Assembly: GCA_030737835.1 (NCBI GenBank)
Contig: CM060849.1
Location: 18,580,579-18,644,578 of the forward strand
Reading direction: 5' to 3'
Length of the DNA stretch: 64,000 nt
Source of the DNA: Acorus gramineus
Lineage: Eukaryota; Streptophyta; Magnoliopsida; Acorales; Acoraceae
Positions within the stretch are counted from its first letter, which is position 1. Every line of letters starts with the position of its first letter. The position numbers and the translations under genes were made by a program. The notes under the pieces were generated by a model, which ran no database searches, was not told the origin of the DNA, and was given only the letters and a program-made list of their open reading frames with translations. Below, in pieces: positions 1-12,351 of this stretch.

Positions 1-155
1 TTAATTGACTCAAATCTAGTCATGCGTGAATATCTTAGTAAAATGTTTCTCATTCTATGTAAACTATTTTCTATATCACATTCTTGTTGATCCGTTCCTT
101 GATCTGAACTTGGTAAGTTAAACACCCCTCTCTTTGTGAGAGGGTTGGCTTCGAT

Positions 156-648
156 TAGAGGTGTAAAACGGATCATGCAGGCACAGCATGGCACATTAAG
201 AAAATGGTACGGCACGTTAAGGTTTATGGGACGTGCCTTGTAGCACGTGAACCGTTTTCAGCACGACACGTTAATGAGTACGACACGACAATTCACAGTA
301 GACGAAGCATATAATATGTTAAATAAGTGTTTTATCTCATTGTTTTATCAAGCATATATAATATTTTTGTGCTTGTATATATATATATATGTAATACATT
401 TATATAATTTTTTTTGTGTATAATATTAAAAAAAGTAAAGTTTACCATTTAAAAAAATTAAAAAATCTATTTTTTTGTTAAATCATGGGCTGTGGCCCAC
501 TAGGCCGGTGGGCAACCTGTTGACCCGGCAGACAAGGTGCGACACGACCCATTAAAATTAACGGGCTGACATGGCACCGCCAGCTAACCCGTTAGCCCAC
601 TTCTTAAATGGGCCGGGTCAACATGACACAACCCATTTTACACCTATA
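156..648. mobile_element. Non-autonomous hAT-like element (MITE)
   Basis: The left end reads AGAGGTGTAAAACGG and the right end CCCATTTTACACCTAT, an inverted match of about 12 bases. The interior near both ends is rich in repeated CACGAC/GCACG and GGCCC motifs, a style common to non-autonomous plant hAT elements. There is no transposase frame. I could not find a clear 8-bp target duplication, so the copy is probably old or its ends are off by a few bases. Confidence 0.6.
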
Positions 649-1199
649 CCCTATATGCAAGAATTCAGTGAAAAACCAGCCCATGTGGGCTTTGGTGTTA
701 TCTGGGCTTAGGTCCCAGGGTGCTGCGTGGGCTTTCCTCCCAGGATAGTTTTGGATCTGTACTGGCAGTCTCTGTGCTCCACAAAGTGATGTTGGGACTT
801 TGTAACCCCTCAGATGCCTGTGTATCAAAAAAAAAAAAAAAATTGTTGTCTCAAAACCCTTTATAATTGAATTTTATCTAAAACCATTTATCAAACTAGT
901 TATTTTACCAATTTTTTTTTTATCAAACTGATTTATGTCCATAAATTCAATTATAAAATAATCAAGTCCAAACTTGTATTTCAAAATTATAGCATTTCAT
1001 TTCAAATTTTAGTTTTTATCACAAAACATTCTTTTGAAAAAGCTGAATATAGTTAATTAGTTTTTTTTAAAACAAAATTGATTAATAATTAAGAGCTGAA
1101 AAATGTATTTTTTAAATGAGAATTGTTGGTGGATCTGCCACTCTTTTGATATATTAAAAAGAGGTACAGTTCCCTTGAAATACAAAAGGGATGAGTGTG

Positions 1200-1560
1200 A
1201 GATCTACACATGGCCTAATTGGGAGGTCTAACAAGGCTATCTATAGATCACCAAACCGGCCCTCCTAAGGAGAGATTAACAGAGTATCCCTCACAAAACG
1301 CATACTAAGTGCCCTTGCACAAAGGCAGGCCCACATCGCTTAGTGTCATCCCAAATACCCTTCGTCGACACCGACACCGACACCACGCGGAACATCTTGT
1401 CGTTACGAGCCCTCCATATAGCCCACATGAGTGCAGGAGCTAATGAACGCAAGATCTTGCTCCGAATGCTCCTGTCGTCTCACCTAGATAGTCGACGACC
1501 CAAATCCCACACATGGTCCAAGGATTTGGGATTCCACCGCCGACCCTGAGAAAATATTGA
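1200..1560 (-). mobile_element. LINE 3'-region fragment
   Basis: On the minus strand one frame reads ALMWAIWRARNDKMFR, the motif that follows the zinc-binding (zf-RVT) region in plant LINE ORF2 proteins. It is preceded by a basic stretch ending in RSKILRSLAP. The fragment is short, carries an in-frame stop upstream of the motif, and has no reverse transcriptase core, so it is a dead remnant. It is clearly richer in GC than its surroundings. Confidence 0.65.
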
Positions 1561-1732
1561 CTCCAAACGAAATTCAACTCAACCTAAATATTTCTATCAT
1601 AATTTGTACAGAAACAAACAAATAGATATTTTTTTTAATTGCTCTTCTATACAGCAGACCAAACAGGGGGGTTGTTTTTTTTTTTATGGATATGAACCTC
1701 GTATTACGATTGGGTAGTTACTCTCTACCACC

Positions 1733-1919
1733 ACTTGCTTGACGAGTTAGTTAAAATGCACCCTCACAATCATTGTGGGAGGTCACACGTTCAAAATCAG
1801 TTAATTTTTTTAGTGAGATGTGATAGACCCTAGTGGCTCTAGTTGTAGGCTTTAAGCCATGTTGTTGTATCCCTCCCATTGTGAGCCTTTCTAATAAAAA
1901 AAAAAAAAAAAAAAAAGAT
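1733..1919 (+). mobile_element. tRNA-derived SINE candidate with A tail
   Basis: An A-box-like stretch (TTAGTTAAAATG) near 1749 and a B-box-like stretch (CACGTTCAAAATC) near 1786 lie at normal pol III spacing. The body ends in a 22-base A run (about 1897-1918). This is the layout of a plant SINE. No target duplication was resolved. Confidence 0.5.
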
Positions 1920-2007
1920 TCCGTACATAAAAGGTTGGGCAGGGCGAGCTGTAGTCCCATTTTTTTTTTTTTTTTCTTTTTTTTTTGTTATTGATGATAT
2001 ATATTAA

Positions 2008-2235
2008 GATAATGTTATATACATCTCTTTTTCGGCCTTAATCCCAGTCCACAAGTACTTTGAATTTTTTAAAAATAGTATACCTTATCTAATGAGGCAA
2101 ATGCTTTTATAAAAAATGAAATGCATATTCCAATTAATTATATGAACGCATTTATATAAAAAAAAATGTAAAAAACTTATATCGAAGTATATACCTCATT
2201 AAAGTGAGTATACGCTCCGATTATTTTTATTCTTA
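2008..2235. mobile_element. Foldback MITE copy (family also at 8240-8742)
   Basis: It starts with AATGTTATATACATCTCT followed by TTTTCGGCC, matching the ends of the elements at 8240-8742. The interior shares the same 'atacctcattaa' blocks. It looks like an incomplete or diverged copy and has no coding content. Confidence 0.4.
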
Positions 2236-2899
2236 AAAATCAAAATACTCAATTTTAATAATATTTTATTTTCTTCATGAATATGACTTTTGAATATCAC
2301 ATTATTTAATATATAAATAATTACATCAAACATAAAAACAAAAAAGTTCTATATAAATATTTAATACTAACCCACCTAAAATTTTGTCCTGGATCCACCC
2401 TGTGAAGAACCCACAAAAACAACAAAGGAATGAAGCCATCAAGCCAGCTCTGTGTCAAGAATAAGGGAGAATAACCGAATAAGCCCAAAACATGTATCAT
2501 CATCTCTTATAAATAAGGGGATTTACATGTCAAATCTTTTTTTCACATTTTATAAATATGTATTCACGTCTTATTCATCTTCTGTTAGTCAATCAAACAA
2601 TAACATTTAATGAAAAATGATATTTTCAACCATGTGTGCAACATCGTCCGCTGCTCTCACTGGTTTTCAACTTTTAGAAATATATATATTCACATATATA
2701 CATTCCCTATTGAATTACGTACTGTTATGACAAGTAAATATACTCTAAGACACTAGCATGTTTTTTTAAAAAAAACATTAATTTTCACACATTGCATTAT
2801 CGCAAAGCATAGACAACTAGGGACAGCCTCTGAGAAACAAATGGGTGCTGCAATACCACTTTGTTAACTCTAATTGGGCCTGGACCTCTTAATAGCACA

Positions 2900-3255
2900 G
2901 GCGGCCCATTGACAGATAGACAGTATAAACGGACCTCCGCGAAGATGACAAGGGCACCGAAGAGTGGGGCAGACTCCCAGACGAAGCCGGAGTTGGCGGC
3001 GAAGCACTCGATGTCACCTTCGTTACCGCAGTAGAAGAATATGGACCCAGCACCTCCCGGGGCCCATCGTTGGAGACGGCCCACTAGGTACGTCTGCTCG
3101 AGCCCGGGTCTGATGGAAGTACCGGGTCTCGTACACGTACGGCTTGGTGGCTCTCCATTCCGGGTCAGGGGCTTCACCTGGCGGAGCCAAGTCGATGATG
3201 ACTCGGATTATCGCTTCGTCATCGCATCTGTTCGTTTTCTTCTTCTCTCTCATCG
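2900..3255 (-). pseudogene. Serine carboxypeptidase S28 (prolylcarboxypeptidase-like) exon fragment, broken
   Basis: On the minus strand, KPYVYETRYFHQT (near 3135) is followed in another frame by YLVGRLQRWAPGGAGSIFFY and then CGNEGDIECFAANSGFVWES. These are the N-terminal blocks of plant lysosomal Pro-X carboxypeptidases (family S28), where YETRYF-Q, GPIFFYCGNEGDIE and NSGFVWE-AP are conserved. The segment that normally lies between the first two blocks (the LDHFSF region) is missing and the frame changes there. The family's EHRYYGES block is degraded to EVRLYCLS. No downstream exon or catalytic Ser-Asp-His was found. It is a partial gene copy, relatively GC-rich against AT-rich flanks, and not functional. 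Confidence 0.75.
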
Positions 3256-3628
3256 GACGGTTGATATTGGGCGAGGAGGTTTCGAAGGTTGGGGTGGGCT
3301 TCTTTTTTCGTGGGCTGTGACTCGTACTTGTTGGGCCGCTTCAGTGTCAGGTTTTGGGAAAGGAAATCGCCCGCAGAAGGTGTTTTTATTTTATTTGATA
3401 AGTAAGTTGGTCCGAACAAGTTTTGAATTTTTTTTAGTTTATAAGACATGATTTTAATGCAAGTTTTTTTTTTTTTTTTTTTTTGTAATTGATAATATAC
3501 TTATATAATGGATGATATGTTCTATTAGAGATGTGACAACCGCAAACCATGTTGTAAAATAGAAGAGTATGTCAACACCCTTCAAAAAGAAAAAAATAAA
3601 TTCAATCCTCTTTTGCGACCTTTTTCTA

Positions 3629-3842
3629 CGGTTCGTTTGGAAACACATTTGAAAAATAAGATTTTTAATAAAGTGGTTTAAATAGACTCTGATTCTTGAA
3701 AAACGCATTTTCTGTATATTAAAAGTTATAAATAAATTTTTAATTAAACATTCTTCTTAAAACCTATTTGGTAACTAGTTTGAGTTTTCTGTTTAATTAA
3801 AAAATAAAATCACCCCCCAATCACGTTATCAAACGGGCCCTA
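3629..3842 (+). mobile_element. MITE, copy 1 of a family also at 28135-28363
   Basis: The ends are GGTTCGTTTGGAAAC and GTTATCAAACGGGCC, an imperfect inverted repeat. The whole interior aligns with the reverse complement of 28135-28363, including blocks such as AAAAATAAG, TTAAATAGACT and GCATTTTCTGTAT. There is no coding sequence. Confidence 0.6.
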
Positions 3843-4035
3843 TAGCTTATACACATTGAATGTGTGGAAGAAAATTAAAATTATTGACAAGCTGACTAGC
3901 AAGCATCGATTGTAAGCATACTTCGAATGCACCCCACATCTCGATTGCACAAATCGTTCATTTACAACTGTGCATGCAATTTTATTTTTTTGATAAGATA
4001 TATGTTTTATTAGATGAAACATATAAAATTTATTA

Positions 4036-4073
<38 letters not shown>
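4036..4073. repeat. (TA)n microsatellite
   Basis: An uninterrupted alternating TA run, likely polymorphic. Confidence 0.9.
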
Positions 4074-6197
4074 TTTTATTTTTTTTGAAATCCATGTTTC
4101 ATTATAAAAATACATATTTTCAACCGAAGCATGTTAGACTATTCTTAGCATTATTCAATGTATACATTTTCCGTGCCACCTAGGCCATCAACTCCAATGT
4201 TCTCAATGGGCCTTCAATGGGATTACTTTTCCAATGGACTCACATGAAGTTACAAAATTAATGTCATGATTACTAATCAATTGAGAAGACTTGAATTCAT
4301 TTTAATCAACAACAACAGTCAAGCAATTCCCCACTAACCCTGAATCAATGGAACAAACAAGGAGCCATCACAATCATGACCTTACAACAACTTGAGTAAC
4401 AAGCATGCCTCTTCAAAAAGTTAAAACCTTTCTTTGAACAGAACAATGAAAACAAAGAATAGCAGTGAAGGAAACACACAAGAGGCTTGGAATATCTCTT
4501 GTTTAGAATCTCTCTCTCCATCACCATGTGATTGGTGGACCCTCCTGTCCCCTTCGCTTCGAACGACAATCTTGAGTTCCACGATATTTCCCCAAGAAAA
4601 ACCAACGGTGGTCCATGCCCATCTGGTCAACATCCAACGGTGCATGACGGTTTCAGTAATGTGAGCAGCCCATCTCTGGAAAGGTAGGGATTGCTTTCTT
4701 CTTATCATTATTATTATTATTATTATTATTTTTTTTTTGGAAGGGGGGGGGAGTTAAAAGAGGGATTGCTTGTTGGGAAAGCTAATGATTTTGGCTGTCA
4801 AAGGAAAGCATGCATGATTGGGTTGGTTTGGACTCTTTATTCAGGGTCGACAAGACGGACCCACCAGAGATATGGCCAGGATTTGTGGACTCTTTGATGG
4901 TCTCTGATTCGGATCCCATACGGGAAGGTTGATGCCTGATGAGGGGAATGGAATTTCTTTGTGGGATCCTATTCACTACAATCATGATATTCAATTTTTG
5001 CTGTCATATTTCTATGATACAAACATGTATTGAAATATTAAGATACAAGTTCACAAATGAATTACATTATTTTTTCTTAACATAATTTATACTTAGATTT
5101 AGAACCACAGAAATGACTTCATGGGATAAGTCTCCATTTAAAATTACATTTAGAAAAAGTTTTTTTTTTTTTATAATAAAAGTAGAATTAAGTCCACACT
5201 AGATTTTTTTTCTTAAATAAAAGTGAGTCATGATTGTGTTCAACATAAAAACTGTTTTGTCAAATTTTAATTAATACATTAAAAAAAATAGAATTAGATT
5301 GGCAGTTAGTTCCAATTTGGGACTAGGTACATTATCATGATGAAGATGTTATTATTATTGAATAATTGAAAAGCTAGCTAGTGTGGGAAAGAAGTCATAC
5401 AGATATGCTTTTCCAAGAAGGAACCTGTGATGGGGCTGTGCCTTCCCAAGCATCACTGTCACACGCCATACAAGTGTTGTATCAATTAGACGGGGTCAGT
5501 CAGCTGGTTGTTGCCTGATTAGTGGTGGTGGGGGTTAGAATATATGCATATCCATGGTGATGGAGATATGTTTGATTTTATTTTTGACTTTTTAAGGAAT
5601 ATTAATAAAATGATGGTATCAAATTAGTAATGTATAACTGTGATTTGATAATTAGTGTTTGATAGACAATTATTCTCATTTCATGTGGGAGAATATACTG
5701 TACTATATTATATATTTAATGTATAAATAAATAGAAGATCGATGAAGAAACAAATGAGCCACTGATTGAGGGCAATAAAGAGGGGGTGGTGGGTGGGTGG
5801 TGACATGTTAGCATAATCAGCAGCATCGCTTTTGAACGCAAGCCCTGATGTGTCTCCTACTTCTTCGTAGCTCTAATGCTAAGATGAGTTTTAATCAAAA
5901 TAAATAAACAAAAAGAGACAAGTCATTAAAGAGATCTAGTAAAGATAGTCGGTCGGTGCCTTGATGAACCAACCAAGGACATTATCTTAGTAGCAACATT
6001 ATTTATCTCTTTATTGTACACAATCATATGCTGCCTTATCCCTTTCTCTCTCTTTTATTACTATGCACACTGTGCTCCTTTTTGTTCCTTTTTTGTGTGT
6101 GTCCAAGAATGTCGGCCCCATTCTGAAAAATCTTAATGCCCAGAATTACGTATAAATCTTATGCATCATGCGAATCAAATCTCTTAGATATTGAAAA
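4074..6197. other. Intergenic, no gene recognised
   Basis: There is an (ATT)n microsatellite near 4705-4731 followed by poly-T and poly-G runs. The stretch 4490-4680 is richer in GC and open on both strands, but no family was recognised there. The rest is AT-rich with no supportable gene. Confidence 0.6.
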
Positions 6198-6530
6198 TTA
6201 AGGATGTGTTTGTACACAAATTTGAAAAAAAAATAAAAAAAAGTAAGGAAACTTGGATAAAAAAAGAAAGTGACGGAAAGTAAAAAAAAATTCATTTAAT
6301 TAACTTTCACGATGTTTTCGTATGTGGTAGAAAAAATTTTCATCACTTTCTCTCAAATTCTTACTTATAGAAAAGGAAAAAAAAATTTCAACATTTTCTA
6401 ATAAGACAAAATATAGAAGAAAATAATAAAAAGTTTTTTCTTTACCTTGTTTGACACAAACATTAGATTTCTAAATGATCAAAATTTTTTTTTTTATTTT
6501 TCATCACTTTCCATTCGACACAGATACATA
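6198..6530. mobile_element. MITE copy (GGRTGTGTTT family)
   Basis: It begins TTAAGGATGTGTTTGTACAC and ends in a degraded inverse near GACACAGATACAT. The interior has the repeated 'gaaagtgacgg / catcactttc' pattern shared with 36780-37067 and 40354-40863. It is non-coding and diverged. Confidence 0.5.
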
Positions 6531-8239
6531 CGTAATGGTAACTTCTAAATTCTTGAAATCAAGAAATATGATAAATAAAATATGACTCCAATTAAAGAGC
6601 CCGACCAGGTGCAGTTCAATTACTCCTCCATTTTTTAATGAGCTAGATAAAATTTTGCATGAAATATATATAATTCCAATTTGAATGTTAATTAGAAAAA
6701 CCAAGAAATGGCGGCACATTCCACCACTACATGGTTGGCTAGCAACTTCCATCATGACCTTATCCTCTTCTCTCCAAACAACCTATTATTCAAATTATTA
6801 TTCAAATAAATCCATGATTGTTGGTTTTTGCCTCCTTAAGAATCGGATGCACATGATATAGCAAATCATTGGTCAGTCCCACCTGCCCAACTCTTGCCGT
6901 CCTTCGTCATCATCCCACGTGTCATCATCCATTTCATCATGACACGTGGACCCATTAGAAAGCTTTATCCGATGATGACAAGTTGGGGGTGCTAGTGTTT
7001 GGTAGAATTTTTTGTTCTTCTTCGTGACACAAAATCTTTAGTTGAGATTGTTCTCTTTGATTATGCGCGCCCACCCAACTTTTTCGATTCAACCATTTAT
7101 TCCTTCTTCATTAATATCCTAAGGTCATATATATTGATATTTTTATTTGTCCCCTGTATCAAAGTCAATGCGTTCCCATCTTTTCCTTAATGGATTCTAT
7201 TCTTCCACCCAAAGTTCATACATTAATAATAAAAAAAAATATAACAACTCGTGGAGATCTACGTCACTGCATAGATGCATGGCAGTGTTTTTTTGAACAT
7301 TTGATTAAACCCTAGCCATATTGTATAATATATAGATGGTCGTCAGGACTGACAATTTTGTGGTTGATTAATCAGTTTTATTTACATATAGATCTGATTT
7401 GTTCAAAGATATACATTTGAATTTTGATTGGTTAGGGTGACATGGACCCCACGCACGTGACAATGAATTGAGACATCAGCTTTTACCATCTTTTGAAGTT
7501 TCCTTTTGATGAACCCATCTCAACAACAAGGCTCATGGGGTCGAAAGTTTCATCATTTGCTTTTATTTTCCACCTCATCAATCACAACATATATAGAGGG
7601 TAACTATTGCCGGTGCACACACAAAGATGGACAACATCAATGAAAGGGTCGCATCACAAACCTTTGAAGTGGGCAACATTACATCTCCTACTCAGATGAG
7701 ATGTATGTTGAAGACACAACATATATTAGATGGGTCCCCCATGCAGATCGTCCAACGTGATCTTATGGAGATATGTTCCCACTTTCGATGGATGGATGGA
7801 TGGATGGATCAGCCGAAAATAGAGATGGATTTGTATGTAGTATAGAATGTGTATTCGTGCAACAATAATGGTGAAATCCCACACCCAGTGGTCTTATAAG
7901 TACAATATGTGCACCGACTCCCATAATTGATTGGTTGATTGATTAACCTTTGTATCGGATAAGCTTCCCGACAATAAAGTAATAAACAAGGTCAAATTGT
8001 ACATGATGACCATTAAGAAAGAGAGAAACACATTGGTGTCACTATATGAAATCATCCATAGAGATCAACTAGACGACGTTGGTTATTAATTATAATCATG
8101 TGGTTTGGTGGACTCTCACTCTCACCCAATAGAAAATAAAAATGACACTATATATTACACATATACTCGATTATTACCATTGCAAACCCAGAATTTTTTC
8201 CCTAGTGAAGCCATCACTAATAAATAAACATAATAGATA
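6531..8239. other. Intergenic, no gene recognised
   Basis: AT-rich sequence. A short (ATGG)n run lies at about 7789-7808. Short open frames here, such as 7627-7845, show no family resemblance. Confidence 0.6.
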
Positions 8240-8447
8240 ATATTATGTACGATTTCTTTTTCAATCCCAATTACAATCAACAGGTGTTTTCAATTTTTAA
8301 AAAATATTATACTTCATTTAATAAAGTATATAATTTTAAAAAAATGTGAAACATTTCTAAAAAACATATACCTTATTAATGTTAGCATATGATGTTAATG
8401 AAGTATATGTGACTAAAATTAGAGCTGAAAAAGATAATGTGTAACAG
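8240..8447. mobile_element. Foldback MITE copy
   Basis: The left end (TATGTACGATTTCTTTTTCA) and right end (GAGCTGAAAAAGATAATGTG) are imperfect inverted repeats. It lies immediately beside a second copy of the same family at 8471-8742. Confidence 0.5.
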
Positions 8448-8470
8448 AGTTCTAAAATTTTAATAACACA

Positions 8471-8742
8471 ATACGTTACACACATTTTTTTTCAGCAGTA
8501 ATCCCAGTTCCATATGCATTGATAAAAAAATCATTTAAACATATGCGCATTAACGATGTATATACATCGATAAAAAAAATTTCACATTTTCTATAAATGC
8601 ATCAATACAATTCATTGGAGCATATGCTTCATTTTTTATAAAAATATGTATCTCATTAAATGATGTATACTATTTTTAAAAAAATTCAAAACATGTATAA
8701 ATTGTAATTATGGCTGAAAAATGAGTTGTACGTAACGTTATC
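8471..8742. mobile_element. Foldback MITE copy
   Basis: The left end has GTTACACAC and TTTTTCAGC. The right end has GGCTGAAAAATGAGTTG and GTACGTAAC, an inverted match over about 30 bases with small gaps. The interior is AT-rich and contains repeated 'cattaa(a)tgatgtatac'-like words. No open frame is present. Confidence 0.55.
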
Positions 8743-9700
8743 TAACACAATAAAAAAATACTTATATAATATCATATCTATCATTTTATTTTTCAGATCC
8801 TCTGCTATCTCAAATATCTAAAAGATTAAAACATTTAATCTTTTACTCAGTACATAATTGTCTCTGTTCTCCACAATTACCTTCTGCTATCAAAATTACT
8901 AATTGACTAATTACATTCTATTGTATTTAACCTTTTACTGACTCCTTCTTGGGTCCGCCCATGGTTAGTACGATTGTATCACGGTCATTCAGTGTATCTT
9001 GATGCATAAGTATGTATGTGTAACAATAATTGATAAAAAAAAAAAAAAAAAATTATTTGGAGAAGCAAAAGTTAGAGATGTCATGCCAAGGTTGCGAAAT
9101 AAATTAAAACAGTATTGAGATCACCACATGGAATGGAAAAGGAGAACAAAAGCTACCCCTATTAATATATACATAAATGAGAGATCTATACATAGAAAGA
9201 GATACATGGCATAAAGAGAGACGTATACATATTATTGAGAGAAGTTAAAGAAAAGTCATGCCAAGGTTGCCAAGCAAAACAGTGAGAACCACGTGGAAAG
9301 GCCAGGGAGAATAAAAGCTAGCTAGAGAGAGATACATATGGCTTAAAGAGAAACATACATACATATAGGTATGTTGGTGGATAATAAAAAGGAGAGCGAG
9401 GTGTGTGTGTGTGTGTGTGATGAGAGGTGGGTGTGGTGATTGGTGGGAAAGAATTCAAAGGTAAAGAGTGACTCACTTGACGTGTTTTTATGTCTACCCT
9501 AGCCATTCCATGTGAATCCACGTATCAATCTATCCTTACCCACATTATTTTCTTCATCTATAGTACCAAGACTCCCTTTTGTAGCCTCTATTAGGTCAAC
9601 CTCTGTCCGCAAGAGAGAGGGAGAGAAAAAAAGGAGGGTCCGAAGTTACTTCATAATTCCCATCATCACCCAATTCCATCCACCCACTCATTCCTTCCTT
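8743..9700. other. Upstream region of the HD-Zip gene
   Basis: No gene. It holds an A run near 9034-9050, a (GT)n microsatellite at about 9401-9419, and a repeated 'gccaaggttgc' block near 9087 and 9260. A CAATAATTG palindrome at 9024-9032 matches the half-site layout bound by HD-Zip dimers. Confidence 0.6.
9024..9032. promoter_or_regulatory. CAATAATTG, candidate HD-Zip binding site
   Basis: CAAT-N-ATTG pseudopalindromes are the known targets of HD-Zip dimers. Central A/T is preferred by class I and central G/C by class II. This one sits about 0.75 kb upstream of the HD-Zip II start. A 9-mer of this kind can occur by chance in AT-rich DNA. Confidence 0.25.
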
Positions 9701-9742
9701 TGCTATTCAATCATAGGCTAGATAGCTCCTCTCACCATCTCT

Positions 9743-9749
9743 TATAAAA
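9743..9749 (+). promoter_or_regulatory. TATA box candidate of the HD-Zip gene
   Basis: TATAAAA lies 45 bases before the ATG at 9788 and 78 before the ATG at 9821. A start of transcription about 30 bases downstream would leave almost no leader before 9788, which favours 9821 as the translation start. Confidence 0.45.
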
Positions 9750-9787
9750 AAAAACCCCTAGCTTCCACTCTTTCATATATTCCTTGT

Positions 9788-10871
9788 ATGAGAAACAAAG
9801 AAGAGAAGACACTTTTCAAGATGATGAACATGGTACATCATGAAGATGGCCTTACTCTAGGGCTAGGCTATGGAGGAGGAAGAACTACAGAGAGCAAATT
9901 TTCATCGGATGGTCACCGGCACCACCAATTCAAACACTACGAGCCATCCCTCACGTTGGGACGGCCATCTGAGGATTCGATCCACGGTGGCAACGATGAA
10001 GCAACAACAACAACAACAACAACAGTAACAACCATGGCAGCGGCGGCGGCCAGTCACTCTTCACCCAACAGCGCGGTCTCGTCGTTCTCAAACGTCAACC
10101 TATCTGCGGTGAAGAGAGAGAGAGATATCGCAAGCGAGGATGTTGATCTCGAGAGACCGGTCTCTTCACGTGTCAGCGACGAAGACGAAGATGGCAGTAC
10201 CGGTGCAAGGAAGAAGCTCAGGCTCACCAAAGAACAGTCTGCCTTGTTAGAAGATAGTTTCAAAGAACACAGCACACTCAACCCGGTATAGCATATAACA
10301 CCCACATAAATATTCATATTCATTGATCAATTTAGCCTTTTATTTATGTGTTTATGTTGTCTTTAATGATTGTTGATTAAAATTTTACATGATGAACAGA
10401 AACAAAAGCAAGATTTGGCTCATCGATTGAATCTAAGGCCAAGGCAGGTGGAAGTTTGGTTTCAAAATAGGAGAGCTAGGTAAGCCAAGTATATAAATTT
10501 TGGTGTTTCATTTCATGTATTCATGTTGTTTAAAGCTTATTAAAGGATCTTGATTGATGTGTTTCATTAGGACAAAGCTCAAGCAAACCGAGGTGGACTG
10601 TGAATTCCTAAAGAGGTGCTGTGAGAGCTTAACGGATGAGAATCGGAGGCTTCAGAAAGAGTTACAAGAGCTTAAGATGATCAAATACGCGCCGTCGATG
10701 CCACTCTACATGCAATTCCCGGCGGCCACTCTTTCGATGTGCCCATCGTGCGAGAGGATCGCATCGACCGGTGGAGGGGAAGACAAAGCGAAGGCAGCGA
10801 CCTTCCTTATCGGGGCTCCTAAGCCGACTCACTTGTATGGCCCTTTTACGAATTCACCGGCGGCTTGTTAG
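9788..10871 (+). CDS. HAT22: HD-Zip class II homeodomain-leucine zipper transcription factor, HAT22/HAT9-like
   Basis: This is a nuclear DNA-binding regulator; class II members are usually repressors tied to auxin, cytokinin and shade responses. Exons are 9788-10285, 10400-10479 and 10571-10871, with GT-AG introns and matching phases, giving 292 residues. An EAR-like repression motif (LTLGLG, residues 22-27) and a second LTL (55-57) are followed by a Thr/Ala-rich stretch from CAA and GCG repeats. The homeodomain starts at [10 protein letters not shown] (141) and contains WFQNRR (186-191). The leucine zipper follows directly, then the class II hallmark CPSCE (250-254) and the HAT22-type end [11 protein letters not shown]22/HAT9 proteins start close to their LxLGLG motif, so the ATG at 9821 (281 residues) may be the true start. 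The gene looks intact. The assignment to HAT22 rather than HAT9 is by recall of the family only. Confidence 0.92.
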
Positions 10872-12345
10872 CTAGACATGGCCAACAGTAACAACACAGA
10901 GGAGGAGAAGGAGATGGAGATGACGACCCAAACCAATCTTCCCTTTCAACCTAGTTTTTAATTTAATTGAGGTTTGATAGTACAGTTTGATTTGTAGAAA
11001 TTAATGAAGAAAAGGGAATATATATGTGATTATATATAGTAGCTCTCTCCCTAACCTGTATATTCTGTAGTTTATAACTTCTACTCCTTAGTTTGTTTAA
11101 GAGAAGTTTGTGTTAATTAATCATCTCAATGTATAGAAACAAATTCCATTATGGGCACAAAATTATTTGTGTGAGTAAAATATGATTGTAAACTCCTTAG
11201 AGAGCATAGCTTTAAAGTTTGAGATAAAATGCATTCAGGCCTTGATCGATTTTATCATGCATATTCAGTCTTCAATGGAACACGAGTCAGATGCTAACTG
11301 GATCATATCTCCCGAAAAACTATTTGTTGTTATAAATAAAAATAAAAATGGCAGCATGAGAATGATGAGGCTGTCTGATGTATAGTTGTATGCCATGTTT
11401 TGGGGGAAGGCATGGAAAAACATGCACCCCTTTTATGCGCTTGTTGTCTTTCAATTCCTTTTCTTTTAAGAAGATGATGTTGATGGTCTCCTCCTTTTCT
11501 TTTTTGATAATTTTATTTTTATTTTTATTTTATTTTTTCAGAAAATAATTCACTGGGTGAGGTGGGGGACCTCACTTGTTGTATGCCTGTGGATTTAAAG
11601 ATACCATGAGAGATATATTAATTGTTTTAGAAGAAATGAAAGAATGAATTGAAGTCCTCAAGAAAAATCAAAGAGAGAAGCAAAAACGTGTGGGGACAAG
11701 CAAGGAATGAATTAATGTGGGCCTGGGCCTTGCTTTGAAACTAACCGGTGGGTCAGGCCCCCCACGTGATCACCTCTCACTCGTGTTTAATGCACCGCAT
11801 GTTTACGTGACACTATTTATATGACATCTCCCTAACAACCAAATTATGGGACCCACGTCATTTTGATTATGCAAATTCACACAGTTGGATCATTTCAAAC
11901 TTTCTTTTTTTTTAATATAGAATTTGAAAGTCTGATTGGAAATATATGAACTTTTTAAGGATTGTGAGCCAGTTCATTATCATTAATGGTGATTCATGAC
12001 TTTTTTTGGGAAAGGAGAACAGACCAAATCTAGGAAATCTATGGGACATATATATGAGTTCGTCAGCATAATGGAATACATAAAATACCCTTTTTCAAAA
12101 ATCTAAAGCTTGACAAATTATTTTGTTCATTTAATCTAATCTAAGATTGAACATGAAGATAGGTCACTCTCTTTTGCTTTTTTTTTCTTTTCTTTTGTTG
12201 AGGCAAGATGGTGGTTGTGTGGTTGATGAGATTGCTGATCATATATACACCACTTGGTTTTATTTTAATTTTTTTTATTTGTGCTGTGTAACGTAAACAT
12301 GCGTAGTCCTTTTGCATTGTTACAATTATTATATATAATTGTTTT
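10872..12345. other. 3' untranslated region then intergenic
   Basis: The HD-Zip 3' UTR probably runs to about 11150. Beyond it I see AT-rich sequence and no gene. Confidence 0.5.
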
Positions 12346-12351
12346 AGGATT

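Noticed and set aside
4421-4708. Open frames on both strands in the 4.4-4.7 kb region
   Set aside because: No domain, no splice-supported extension and no family resemblance; the length is explained by a locally higher GC content.
7627-7845. 72-codon plus-strand frame
   Set aside because: It runs through an (ATGG)n repeat and has no recognisable domain or codon pattern.
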